From DATHTS01 sp965219305 (lineage in GTDB: Bacteria > Acidobacteriota > Blastocatellia > Pyrinomonadales > Pyrinomonadaceae), in NCBI GenBank assembly GCA_965219305.1, contig OZ244725.1:2852001-2916000 (forward strand): a stretch of 64,000 nucleotides of DNA, read 5' to 3'. Shown here piece after piece: positions 25,378 to 33,781 of this stretch (position 1 is the stretch's first letter; each line of letters starts with the position of its first letter). The notes beneath the pieces were generated by a model. The model did no database searches, was not told the origin of the DNA, and saw nothing but the letters and a program-made list of their open reading frames with translations. A program made the translations under genes and the position numbers.

Positions 25378-26877
25378 ATGACAAAAGGATTTACGATGAC
25401 ACGCAGAAGTTTTGCACAGATAATTTTAGGCGCGGGCGCGTTGGCGTTGATTGACATTGATTCTTTCGGGCAGATTTTGGGCGACACGAAACGCTCGATG
25501 CGACGACTTGCGACGCAGACGGCGAGCGGCGAAGGCGTTTGGACGAATTTGAAGATCGAAGGAAAAGTTCCGAAAAATTTGAACGGAAATCTTTTCCGCA
25601 CCGCGCCCGGACAAGCTGAAAGATACGGAACGACTTTAAAACATCTTTTCGACGGCGACGCATATTTTTCGGGTTGGCGTTTTAATGACGGAAAAGTTTC
25701 GCTGCAAGGGCGTTTTATTCCCGTAAAAGGTCGCGCGCAGGAAAAAGAAGCGGGAAAAATGCTTTTCAACGAATACGGCACGAACGCGCCCGATCCGCGC
25801 AACGGCGGGAAAAATCAGCCGAGCGTCAACGTCATCGAATGGCGCGGGAAACTTCTCGGACTTTCCGAAGGCGGTTTGCCGACGATTGTTAATCCCGACA
25901 CTTTCGATTTTGAAGGCTTGGAAAATTTCGGCGGAGTCGTGCCGGATTATCTGACATTTACGGCGCATCCGCGTTTCGACGCGAAAACGGGCGATATGTT
26001 CGCGTGGGGTTTTGAAAAACGCCCGCCCGGAACGATGCACATTTTCCAGATCAGCGCGGAAACCGGAAAAGCCGAAACGCTCTATAAAATGCCGCAAACC
26101 GGATTTAATATGGTTCACGACGCGATGCTGACGGAAAATTATTTCGTCATTTTAATTTTGCCGACGTTTTACGACATTCAAAAAGTAATGAAAGGCGCGA
26201 CGATGGGCGACGCGCTCGTTTTCGACGAAAACAAACCCGCGAAACTCTACGTTTTTCCGCGAAATAATGAAAATGGAAAAGCCGCGCCGGTTGAGATCGA
26301 ACTGCCGCCGTATGCGATTTTTCACTACGGAAACGCTTACGAAAATTCTAAAAATGAAATCGTTTTTGAAACGATCACGTCGGAAGACGATCAATTTATC
26401 GAAGTTTTAAGAAGCTGGCGCGCCGACAAAATGCCCGAATTAAAACCGAATCATCTGCGTTCGATCACGGTTGATCTTAAAAACAAAAAAGTTTCCGACT
26501 CGCGTCTTTTGGCGCAAAACGTCGAATTGCCGCGTTTCGATTCGCGTCTGACGGGCAAAAAAGCGCGTTATCTTTACGTTGCCGAAAACTTTTACGGTGA
26601 AAATGCGGCGATTGTCCGAATTGATCTCGACAGAGGAACGTCGAAAAAACTTGCGGTCGGAAAATCGCGCACGATTGCCGAACCAGTTTTTGTTCCGACG
26701 ACTTCGCAAATCAACGAAGATCGCGGCTGGATTTTGGCGCAAGGTTACGACGCGGACAAAAACGAGAATTTTCTCGAAATCCGCGACGCGCAGACTTTGG
26801 AATTTCAAACGAGAATCTGGGCAAATGGTCAACATTTTCCGCTCGGTTTTCACGGAAATTTTTACCCGGCGATTTAA
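25378..26877 (+). CDS. Carotenoid oxygenase family protein (RPE65/apocarotenoid type)
   Basis: 499 residues from ATG 25378, 8 bp after AAGGAG; the open frame upstream is not needed. The N-terminus 'MTRRSFAQIILGAGALALID' is a twin-arginine-like signal. The beta-propeller's four iron-binding histidines are in 'FTAHPRFDAKTG' , 'NMVHDAMLTENYF', 'IFHYGNAYE' and the C-terminal 'LGFHGNFYP'. 'GNLFRTAPGQAE' and 'HLFDGDAYFSGW' also fit the family. It cleaves a double bond of carotenoid or stilbene-like substrates with oxygen, probably in the periplasm after Tat export. Substrate unknown. Confidence 0.92.
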   Translation: MTKGFTMTRRSFAQIILGAGALALIDIDSFGQILGDTKRSMRRLATQTASGEGVWTNLKIEGKVPKNLNGNLFRTAPGQAERYGTTLKHLFDGDAYFSGWRFNDGKVSLQGRFIPVKGRAQEKEAGKMLFNEYGTNAPDPRNGGKNQPSVNVIEWRGKLLGLSEGGLPTIVNPDTFDFEGLENFGGVVPDYLTFTAHPRFDAKTGDMFAWGFEKRPPGTMHIFQISAETGKAETLYKMPQTGFNMVHDAMLTENYFVILILPTFYDIQKVMKGATMGDALVFDENKPAKLYVFPRNNENGKAAPVEIELPPYAIFHYGNAYENSKNEIVFETITSEDDQFIEVLRSWRADKMPELKPNHLRSITVDLKNKKVSDSRLLAQNVELPRFDSRLTGKKARYLYVAENFYGENAAIVRIDLDRGTSKKLAVGKSRTIAEPVFVPTTSQINEDRGWILAQGYDADKNENFLEIRDAQTLEFQTRIWANGQHFPLGFHGNFYPAI

Positions 26878-26883
26878 TTTTAT

Positions 26884-27060
26884 TTGCCTGCGAAGAAACG
26901 CGAAAGAGCGCGAAAAACTTTTATGAAACCACAGATTTTCACAGATAGACACAGATAAAAAAAGACATTAAAAAAATCTAAAAATATCTGCGTGAATCTG
27001 TGAAAATCTGTGGCTAAATTATTTCTTCCTTCGTGTCTTTTCGCGTATTTCGCGAGCAAA
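26884..27060. repeat. Nested inverted word repeats of two families
   Basis: The outer pair belongs to the GCCCGCGAAA family: left arm 26884-26916 (TTGCCTGCGAAGAAACGCG...), right arm about 27027-27060 (...TTTTCGCGTATTTCGCGAGC). Inside it lies a complete pair of another family: 26928-26957 (ACCACAGATTTTCACAGATA...) against 26985-27015 (...TCTGTGAAAATCTGTGGCT). The gap is otherwise empty. Confidence 0.85.
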
Positions 27061-27123
27061 ATTTTTCCAGAATTCGACTGATTTTCAGTCTGTTAAAATT
27101 TAATTATTGTAAAATATCTTCGC

Positions 27124-28185
27124 GTGAAAACTCTTTTTTTCAAAAACGGTATCAGTCAAGTTATTCTCGTCATCGCACTTTCGGGACTTGCCGTGATTTT
27201 TCTGAACTCGCTTTCATTCGGATTTAATTTTGAAATGATCGCTGATTCGTTGATAAACACTTTTATCATCGCGTCGTCGGTTTGTCTCGGAATTTTGCCC
27301 GTAATTCCTGCAATTCAAGATTTTTCTTTGTTTAAAAGAATCTTGATAATGACGGCGATAATTTCGATTACGGCTTTGGTTGGGACTTTTGTTGCCGGTT
27401 TTTTAATGAGAATTTTCACCGCGCAGGAAGTTGGAATCTATTATTTGCCGTCGCGCCGGACGATAACTTTTTCGTTGGTTATTTCTTATATTTTCGGTTT
27501 CAGCACGTATTTTTATTTGAGTTCGCAAGAGAAATATCTCGAAACGAAAAAACTTTTGCGGCAAAAAGAATTAGATGAAGCGCGGGCAAAATCGCTCGCC
27601 GTTCAAGCGCAGCTCGCGTCTTTGGAATCGAAAATTCACCCGCATTTTTTGTTTAATACGCTCAATTCAATCGCGGCTTTAATCAAAGAAAACCCGGACG
27701 AAGCGGAAAAAATGGTCGAAAAACTTTCCGCGCTTTTGCGTTATTCGCTCGACGCTGAAAATGCGAAAGGTTTGGTTTCGCTCGAAAAAGAGTTGGAAAT
27801 CACGCGGAAATATCTGGAGATCGAAAAAGCGAGATTTGCCGATAGATTAAGTTATAAATTCGATTTGGACGAAAATTCTGCGAAAATAAATGTTCCGCCG
27901 CTTTCGCTGCAAACTCTCGTCGAAAATTCGATAAAACACGTCGCTTCAAAGAGTTCAAAGAAAACGGAAATCGCAATTTCGGCTTTTCAAAACAACGGGA
28001 ATTTTTTCATCGAAGTAAAAGATAACGGCGCGGGATTTTCCGATAATGAATTAAAAAACGGTCACGGTTTGGATAATCTGCAAAAGCGTCTGAAAAATAT
28101 CTTTGACGAAAACGCCGATCTGGAAATTGCAAATAACGGCGCGGGCGGAAAAGTTCGCCTGAAAATTCCTTTTTCAAATGAATAA
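27124..28185 (+). CDS. Sensor histidine kinase, LytS/YehU type
   Basis: 353 residues, GTG start. About four or five membrane helices fill residues 8-135 ('VILVIALSGLAVIFLNSLSF' and following). A coiled coil ('KLLRQKELDEARAKSLAVQA') leads to the His_kinase domain with the phospho-acceptor in 'KIHPHFLFNTLNSIAALI' near residue 177. The ATPase has N-box 'PPLSLQTLVENSIKHV' and 'EVKDNGAGF', 'GHGLDNLQKRL'. The response regulator gene overlaps by 8 bp, making a two-component pair. The signal sensed is unknown. Confidence 0.95.
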   Translation: MKTLFFKNGISQVILVIALSGLAVIFLNSLSFGFNFEMIADSLINTFIIASSVCLGILPVIPAIQDFSLFKRILIMTAIISITALVGTFVAGFLMRIFTAQEVGIYYLPSRRTITFSLVISYIFGFSTYFYLSSQEKYLETKKLLRQKELDEARAKSLAVQAQLASLESKIHPHFLFNTLNSIAALIKENPDEAEKMVEKLSALLRYSLDAENAKGLVSLEKELEITRKYLEIEKARFADRLSYKFDLDENSAKINVPPLSLQTLVENSIKHVASKSSKKTEIAISAFQNNGNFFIEVKDNGAGFSDNELKNGHGLDNLQKRLKNIFDENADLEIANNGAGGKVRLKIPFSNE

Positions 28186-28960
28186 AAAACTCAAAGTATT
28201 TCTTGTTGACGACGAACCGCTGGCGTTAAAACGTCTCGCGCGGCTTCTTTTCGACACCGGGAAAATCGAAATTATCGGACAAACGACCGAACCGCTCGAA
28301 GCATTGAAAATTATCCCGACGCTTGAACTCGACGCGCTTTTTCTCGACATTCAAATGCCGGAATTAAACGGTTTTGAACTTCTGCAAAATCTGGAAAATT
28401 ATCCGCCCGTGATTTTTACGACCGCGTTTGATGAATTCGCTTTGAAAGCGTTTGAAGTTTATTCGATTGATTATCTTTTAAAACCGATCGAAAGCGAACG
28501 TCTCGAAAAAGCGATTGAAAAACTCGAAAAAATCTCGAATGAAAAATCGAATGAAAAAGCTGAAAACATCGAAAAACTTCTCTCCGATTTCGCAAAGAAT
28601 CTTCCGCAAAATTTAAACAAGTCAATCGAACGAATCGCATCGAGAATCGTCGGAAAAGTTCAGATTTTGCAGGTTTCGGAAATTACGCATTTTTTCGCGC
28701 AGGACAAACTCAATTTTGCTAAAAACTTTCAAGGAAAAGAATTTCCGCTTGATCTTTCGTTGAACGAACTTGAAGAAAAACTCGACGCGCAAAAGTTTCT
28801 GCGCGTTCATCGCGGTTCAATCGTAAATTTAGATTTTATCGAAGAAGTTCACGGCTGGTTTTCGGGAAAAGTTTTGATTCGTTTGAAAGACGCAACGAAA
28901 ACCGAACTCGTCGTTGCCCGCGAGCGCGTTAAAATTTTGAAAGATTTTCTCGGAATGTAA
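28178..28960 (+). CDS. LytTR-family response regulator
   Basis: 260 residues. The receiver domain (1-120) has 'FLVDDEPLALKRL', the phospho-acceptor Asp in 'DALFLDIQMPELNGFELL' near residue 56 and 'YLLKPIESERL' near 106. The C-terminal LytTR DNA-binding domain (about 150-260) has 'FLRVHRGSIVNLDFIEEVH' and 'ELVVARERVKILKDFL'. It overlaps the kinase gene start-to-stop and so forms the pair's output. Targets are unknown. Confidence 0.96.
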   Translation: MNKKLKVFLVDDEPLALKRLARLLFDTGKIEIIGQTTEPLEALKIIPTLELDALFLDIQMPELNGFELLQNLENYPPVIFTTAFDEFALKAFEVYSIDYLLKPIESERLEKAIEKLEKISNEKSNEKAENIEKLLSDFAKNLPQNLNKSIERIASRIVGKVQILQVSEITHFFAQDKLNFAKNFQGKEFPLDLSLNELEEKLDAQKFLRVHRGSIVNLDFIEEVHGWFSGKVLIRLKDATKTELVVARERVKILKDFLGM

Positions 28961-28978
28961 AAGTTTTTTAATAAATTT

Positions 28979-30211
28979 CTATCGCTTGACCGCTTTATAT
29001 TCTATGCGGCGGTTTTGAAATTTGTCGTTTTCATTTTTCTCGTTCGGAATTTTCGGATTTGATTCGCCGTAGCCTTTTTCGGTCAGCATCTCGGATTTTA
29101 CGCCAAATCTCAGGAGCGCATCCTTAACGGATTTGGCGCGGTTATCGGAAAGCGTCTGATTGTTAGCGTCCGAACCGTCACTGTCGGTATGTCCGCCGAC
29201 TTCGATGACGACGCTCGGCGGAAGTTTTTGAATAAATTCTGCGGCGCGTTTTAAAAATGTCATTCGCACAGGCGGAATGTCATATTTATTGCTTTCAAAA
29301 TTAATGACGAATTTGTTTAATGCCGCGAGCAAAGCGTCCAAGTCGGGCGGATCGGAAAGATTATCGAGAGCCTGATTGGCACAACGCTCGGCTTTGTCTT
29401 CTTCGCCCGGATTGATCGTCGCGCAGTCTTCTCCGGCTTGAACTTTTGCCGGTTCGCAACGCGCAAACATCTCTTTTTCGTCGCCGTCCACCGCTTTGAT
29501 TTCCTGCGGTTCACAAACTTGTGTCGGATGTTTTACTTCGATATTTCTCGTTCCGGCTTTCAGATTAGGCAACTTTCTTTCGCCTTTTTCATTGGTTGTT
29601 CCCCAACTCAAGCCGTCAATTTGAACATCGCTTCCGGGCGGAGCATTTTTGACAACGAGTTCAAAACCGGACGGTTTAATAAATAAAAAGTAAGCACCGA
29701 GAAGAATTACCACGGTTATAAAAAACATCGTCATCAAACCGGAAGTTACCCAAAACCATCCGGGAATTCCGCTTTCATTTTTTTCCTCAGCTTTTTTTTG
29801 TTCGGCTTTTTGTGCCGGAGTCGGCGGAATATTATACTTTTTGCGAACGTCGTCCGGCAGTTTGATGAGCGGCGTGGTCATTTCGGGATTTTCGGGACCG
29901 TCGCTGTAATCTTCCGGTTTATTTCCGAAATCACCTTCCGAAAAATTGATATTCGCCTGTGTCATTCCCCAATCATCCGAAGCCTTCGGCTGATTTGAGG
30001 GAAGAAAAGTTTTGCCGAAATCCGAATTATTGTTTCGATTAAAATCTACCGTGTTACCCCAATCTTCATTCGCCGGTTGGGACGGATATTTGTAATCGGA
30101 TGTTTTGTCCCAATCGCCCTTCAAATCATCTTTCGGGATGTTGATATTCGGCGTAGTTTTAGAAAAATCATCCGGCGGCGGCGGTTTCGGAACTTTTTTA
30201 GAATCGCTCAC
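28979..30211 (-). CDS. Membrane-anchored OmpA-domain protein with cytoplasmic Thr-motif tail
   Basis: 410 residues, GTG start. Residues 1-150 are disordered, Pro/Asp/Asn-rich, and carry five similar motifs: DFSKT, DWDKT, DWGNT, DFGKT, DWGMT. One membrane helix follows ('WFWVTSGLMTMFFITVVILL', near residue 155). Then comes a PEGA-like beta region ('NAPPGSDVQIDGLSWGTT') and a C-terminal OmpA peptidoglycan-binding domain ('VVIEVGGHTDSDGSDANNQT', 'LSDNRAKSVKDALLRFG'). It links cytoplasm to cell wall. The Thr motifs may be kinase sites read by FHA domains, which is an inference. Confidence 0.85.
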   Translation of the reverse strand: MSDSKKVPKPPPPDDFSKTTPNINIPKDDLKGDWDKTSDYKYPSQPANEDWGNTVDFNRNNNSDFGKTFLPSNQPKASDDWGMTQANINFSEGDFGNKPEDYSDGPENPEMTTPLIKLPDDVRKKYNIPPTPAQKAEQKKAEEKNESGIPGWFWVTSGLMTMFFITVVILLGAYFLFIKPSGFELVVKNAPPGSDVQIDGLSWGTTNEKGERKLPNLKAGTRNIEVKHPTQVCEPQEIKAVDGDEKEMFARCEPAKVQAGEDCATINPGEEDKAERCANQALDNLSDPPDLDALLAALNKFVINFESNKYDIPPVRMTFLKRAAEFIQKLPPSVVIEVGGHTDSDGSDANNQTLSDNRAKSVKDALLRFGVKSEMLTEKGYGESNPKIPNEKNENDKFQNRRIEYKAVKR

Positions 30212-30429
30212 TTGTTTACAGTTTTCCTCTCGTTTGAAGATTATAACGCAAAATACTAAATTTGCTTAATTTGCCGCTCCGATATGTTCACATTTATCGC
30301 TGAAAATTCGATATTAAACTTTCGGGGAACTTGATTTTACATTAAATAATGTCGGAATATCTATTGTGCATTAAAGTGAGAGCCGATATATTATCGTCTA
30401 TAACAAACATTCCGAATTAATAATATTTT

Positions 30430-31212
30430 ATGACAGATTTTGAAACAATTTTAGTAGAAAAACGCGGCAAAGTCGCAATTTTAACGATTAATCGTCCCGA
30501 TAAATTAAACGCTTTGAGTTCAAAAGTTCATTCCGAAGGCATCGCCGCGCTCGATGAAATGAAAAATGACGATTCGGTGCGCGTTTTGGTAATTACCGGC
30601 GCGGGCGAAAAATCCTTTGTCGCCGGAGCAGACATCGGCGAATTTGCCGGAAAAACCGCCGCCGAACAGCGCGACACGATGAATTCGCGCTCGCTTTTTA
30701 ATTCAATTGACGGTTTTCCGAAACCCGTCATTGCGATGATAAACGGTTTTTGTCTCGGCGGCGGATGCGAACTCGCGCTTGCCTGCGATATTCGCGTTGC
30801 GAGCGAAAATGCCAGACTCGGACAACCTGAAATAAATCTCGGCATAATTCCCGGCGGCGGCGGCACACAGCGTCTGACGAATTTGATCGGCGAAGGAAAA
30901 TCAATGGAAATGATTTTAACGGGCGATATGATTGATGCCGAAACCGCAAAGAATCTCGGTTTGGTCAATCACGTTTACGCTTCCGAAGAATTGGAAGAAC
31001 AAACATTTAAAATGGCTGACAAAATCGCCGAAAAAGCTCCGATTGCCCTGCAAATGGCAAAAGAAGCCGTCAAACTCGCTTCGCGCTCGACGCTCGACGA
31101 AGGTTTGCGCCGCGAAGTTGATCTGTTTGCCATCTGCTTTTCAACTGAAGACAAGGAAGAAGGCGTTTCGGCTTTCTTAGAAAAACGTAAGCCTGAATTT
31201 AAGGGCAAATAA
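30430..31212 (+). CDS. Enoyl-CoA hydratase/isomerase family protein
   Basis: 260 residues. The crotonase signatures are 'ITGAGEKSFVAGADIGEFAG' (oxyanion-hole residues) and 'CLGGGCELALACDIRVASEN' followed by 'RLGQPEINLGIIPGGGGTQR', with both catalytic glutamates in place. It hydrates trans-2-enoyl-CoA in fatty-acid oxidation. It stands alone as a transcription unit after a 218-bp gap from the divergent OmpA gene. The gap is AT-rich; I see no clear operator in it. Confidence 0.95.
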   Translation: MTDFETILVEKRGKVAILTINRPDKLNALSSKVHSEGIAALDEMKNDDSVRVLVITGAGEKSFVAGADIGEFAGKTAAEQRDTMNSRSLFNSIDGFPKPVIAMINGFCLGGGCELALACDIRVASENARLGQPEINLGIIPGGGGTQRLTNLIGEGKSMEMILTGDMIDAETAKNLGLVNHVYASEELEEQTFKMADKIAEKAPIALQMAKEAVKLASRSTLDEGLRREVDLFAICFSTEDKEEGVSAFLEKRKPEFKGK

Positions 31213-31232
31213 TTAAAAATCAAAAAAATAGA

Positions 31233-31311
31233 TTAGCCCGCGAAAAACACAAAAACTACAATATGGAAACCTATTTCAATTTTTGTTTTTTTAGTGTATT
31301 TCGCGGGTTAA
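31233..31311. repeat. Inverted word repeat (GCCCGCGAAA family)
   Basis: TAGCCCGCGAAAAACACAA at 31234 is paired with TTTTTAGTGTATTTCGCGGG ending at about 31307, in the gap between convergent enoyl-CoA hydratase and deoC genes. It may also act as a terminator stem. Confidence 0.75.
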
Positions 31312-31331
31312 AAACTTACGACTGAATTTAA

Positions 31332-32201
31332 TCAATAATTTCCCGCAACAATATTAGATTTTACGCCGCTCGCTTCCTGCGCGATTTTTACGCCGACGCT
31401 TGCGCCGATTCTGGTCGCGCCGGCTTCAAACATTGCGCGCGCGTCTTCGATTCCTTTTACGCCGCCCGACGCTTTTACGCCGAGACTTTTGCCGACCGTG
31501 CGGCGCATCAGATTTACGTCTTCTACCGTCGCGCCGCCTTTGGCAAATCCGGTCGAAGTTTTAACAAAATCCGCGCCCGCATTTTTCGATGCGAGACACG
31601 CGCGGACTTTTTCATCGTCGGTCAAAAGCGCGGTTTCGATAATTACTTTGCACAAAATCCCGTTTTCGTGTGCGGCAGTCGCGACCGCGCGAATGTCATC
31701 TTCGACGGCGCAATCGTCGCCTGATTTTAACGCGCCGATGTTGATGACCATATCAACTTCGCGCGCACCGTTGAAGATCGCGCGGCGCGTTTCATACGCT
31801 TTAACATCGGGCAAAGTCGCGCCCAAAGGAAAACCGATTACCGTGCAAACCGGAACATTCGAGCCTTTCAAAAATTCCGCCGCGCGTTTTACCCACGAAG
31901 GATTTACGCAAACGGAAGCAAAACCGAATTGAATCGCTTCGTTGCAAAGTTTTTTAATGTCGCTTTCCGACGCTTCGGGTTTTAAAAGCGTGTGGTCAAT
32001 CAAACTCGCCCAATCGTGCGCCGTCGCCGTTTCGCCCAAAACAATCCCGATGCGAGACGCGCCCGCGTCAACGATTCTTTTAACATCGGCGCGGCAAAAC
32101 GAGCCGTAATAATCGCCGTTTCCATTTCCGTCGCCGTCAAGTTTCGATAAAACGAGATCGGTTATTTGTTCGACAAGTTGTTGGTAATTTCCGTTATTCA
32201 T
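31332..32201 (-). CDS. deoC: Deoxyribose-phosphate aldolase with microcompartment-like N-terminal tail
   Basis: 289 residues, about 60 longer at the N-terminus than ordinary DeoC. The extension 'MNNGNYQQLVEQITDLVLSK' is an amphipathic helix, followed by a Gly/Asn linker, the form of encapsulation peptides that place cargo in bacterial microcompartments. The core has 'LIDHTLLKPEASESDI', 'EVDMVINIGALKSG', 'CKVIIETALLTDDEK' and the Schiff-base lysine in 'DFVKTSTGFAKGGAT'. It splits deoxyribose 5-phosphate into glyceraldehyde 3-phosphate and acetaldehyde. rpiB 0.7 kb upstream has a comparable tail. deoB is at 60011. Confidence 0.95.
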   Translation of the reverse strand: MNNGNYQQLVEQITDLVLSKLDGDGNGNGDYYGSFCRADVKRIVDAGASRIGIVLGETATAHDWASLIDHTLLKPEASESDIKKLCNEAIQFGFASVCVNPSWVKRAAEFLKGSNVPVCTVIGFPLGATLPDVKAYETRRAIFNGAREVDMVINIGALKSGDDCAVEDDIRAVATAAHENGILCKVIIETALLTDDEKVRACLASKNAGADFVKTSTGFAKGGATVEDVNLMRRTVGKSLGVKASGGVKGIEDARAMFEAGATRIGASVGVKIAQEASGVKSNIVAGNY

Positions 32202-32247
32202 TTGAGTTCAAAGTTTCAATTTTCAAATTCTAAGCAAAAACCCGAAA

Positions 32248-32901
32248 CTATACAATTTTCCATTCTTTCAAAATACTCATCAAATCCGGTAAATCTTCCT
32301 GCCAGAGCCAATCCGTATTTATCCAAAGTCCTTCAATCACGCGGCTTTCAAACTTTCCGTCAGCAGAAACCGGGAGCATTTTATATTTTCCGTTTTCATC
32401 AAAACCGTAAAAATTCGCCGTCCGCGTGTTCGGATCAATCGTCCAATATTCTTTTATTTTCGCGGTTTCGTATTCCTGAAATTTATCTTGCGTATCTCTG
32501 GCAAGACTTTCGGGCGAAACGATCTCGATTATCAAATCCGCTCTGCCGTCAACATATTGTTTTTCCAGACGATGAAGATTTTCATTGGCGATAAACATAA
32601 TATCCGGCTGTCTGCCCGACGGTCGAAAATCGAATTTTATTTGAAACGGCGCGGAAATAACTTTGCCCAATTTTTTAGCTTCAACAAAAAATCTTAAAAT
32701 TGCCGTCAAAAAATCTGAAATGTCTTGATGTCTTAAACTCGGATTACTCATTTTAATTACCTCGCCGTCCAACCATTCAAACCAGCCTTCCTCGCCGTTC
32801 CATTCGAGAAATTTCCGGTATGAAATATAATCGTTCGGAATCTGCGGCGGAATTTGCGTCGCAACGGTTTGATTTATTTCGGCTGTAGAAACATTTTCCA
32901 T
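32248..32901 (-). CDS. Uma2-family (DUF820) endonuclease-like protein
   Basis: 217 residues. The PD-(D/E)XK-like core shows 'VISAPFQIKFDFRPSGRQPD', 'IMFIANEN' and 'RADLIIEIVSPESLARDTQD', then 'KFQEYETAKIKEYWTIDPNT', all typical of the Uma2 family. Members are often scattered in cyanobacteria and acidobacteria without known function. It sits between rpiB and deoC on the same strand behind a GAGGTGAAAA ribosome site, so it interrupts what may have been a sugar-phosphate operon. Confidence 0.92.
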   Translation of the reverse strand: MENVSTAEINQTVATQIPPQIPNDYISYRKFLEWNGEEGWFEWLDGEVIKMSNPSLRHQDISDFLTAILRFFVEAKKLGKVISAPFQIKFDFRPSGRQPDIMFIANENLHRLEKQYVDGRADLIIEIVSPESLARDTQDKFQEYETAKIKEYWTIDPNTRTANFYGFDENGKYKMLPVSADGKFESRVIEGLWINTDWLWQEDLPDLMSILKEWKIV

Positions 32902-32932
32902 AGATTTTCACCTCACTGATCGCAGAATTTTA

Positions 32933-33718
32933 TCACTTTTTATACTGCATTTCGATATTGTCAATTTTCCCGACGCGCTTTTTGTGGCGTTCTTCCGTGA
33001 TTTCGCTCGATAAAAACGCTTCGACGATTTCCTTTATTTCTTCAAACGAATTCTGACCACTACCCAAAGTTAAAACATTTGCGCCGTTGTGTTCGCGCGA
33101 ATTTTTCGCCAGCGCGACGTTATAACAAGCGGCGGCGCGGACGTTCGGGACTTTATTCGCCGTCATCGCCGAGCCAATTCCCGCGCCGTCAAGGATTATT
33201 CCGATGTCGGCTTGTTTGCTTGAGACGGCGACGGCGACCGAGTGTGCGAAGTCGGGATAATCAACCGCGTCCGTCGAATTCGTGCCGAAATCGCGCACGT
33301 TTAAATTTAAATTTTCGAGAAAATCTTTGAGTTTTTCCTTAGTTTCAAAACCGCCGTGATCGCAGCCGACAGCGACAGAACGGACTTTTATTGAATTGCC
33401 GCGCCGCGAAGACTTTGTTATCAATTCGATATTTTTGTCTTTTATAATGTCTTCGGCGAGCGCGGTGAATTTCACATTTTCCGCCACGCGCAGCTTCGCG
33501 CCGAAATCCAACCCGCGCAGATCGTCTTCGGTCAAAAGATTTTTCGCCGATTCGTCACGGTCGAATTCTTTGTCAATGTTATCTTTCAGAGAATTGACGA
33601 CAATGCGCTCCGGCAGATTTTCCGTTGCGGTCGAAGTTTCTTCTTCAAGCGGAACAGTGTCAAGAACTTGTTTGACGAGTGCGCGGACGCGGTCGCGTGT
33701 TTCTTTATCAGCAGACAT
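32933..33718 (-). CDS. rpiB: RpiB-family isomerase with microcompartment-like N-terminal region
   Basis: 261 residues; ordinary RpiB has about 150. Residues 1-20 ('DKETRDRVRALVKQVLDTV') form an amphipathic helix like encapsulation peptides, and residues 55-105 carry an extra domain with 'LLTEDDLRGLDFGAKLRVAE'. The catalytic domain starts 'SVAVGCDHGGFETKEKLKDF' and has 'VRDFGTNSTDAVDYPDFAHS' and 'GSAMTANKVPNVRAAACYNV'. The residue matching the catalytic cysteine of E. coli RpiB is Asp ('IILDGAGIG'), so activity or substrate may differ. It would interconvert ribose and ribulose 5-phosphates. deoC lies two genes downstream. Confidence 0.88.
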   Translation of the reverse strand: MSADKETRDRVRALVKQVLDTVPLEEETSTATENLPERIVVNSLKDNIDKEFDRDESAKNLLTEDDLRGLDFGAKLRVAENVKFTALAEDIIKDKNIELITKSSRRGNSIKVRSVAVGCDHGGFETKEKLKDFLENLNLNVRDFGTNSTDAVDYPDFAHSVAVAVSSKQADIGIILDGAGIGSAMTANKVPNVRAAACYNVALAKNSREHNGANVLTLGSGQNSFEEIKEIVEAFLSSEITEERHKKRVGKIDNIEMQYKK

Positions 33719-33781
33719 AAATAGTAATTAAGCGGCAGAATTGGAAAAAATAATTATACAGAGTTGCGGTTTGAAAAAATA

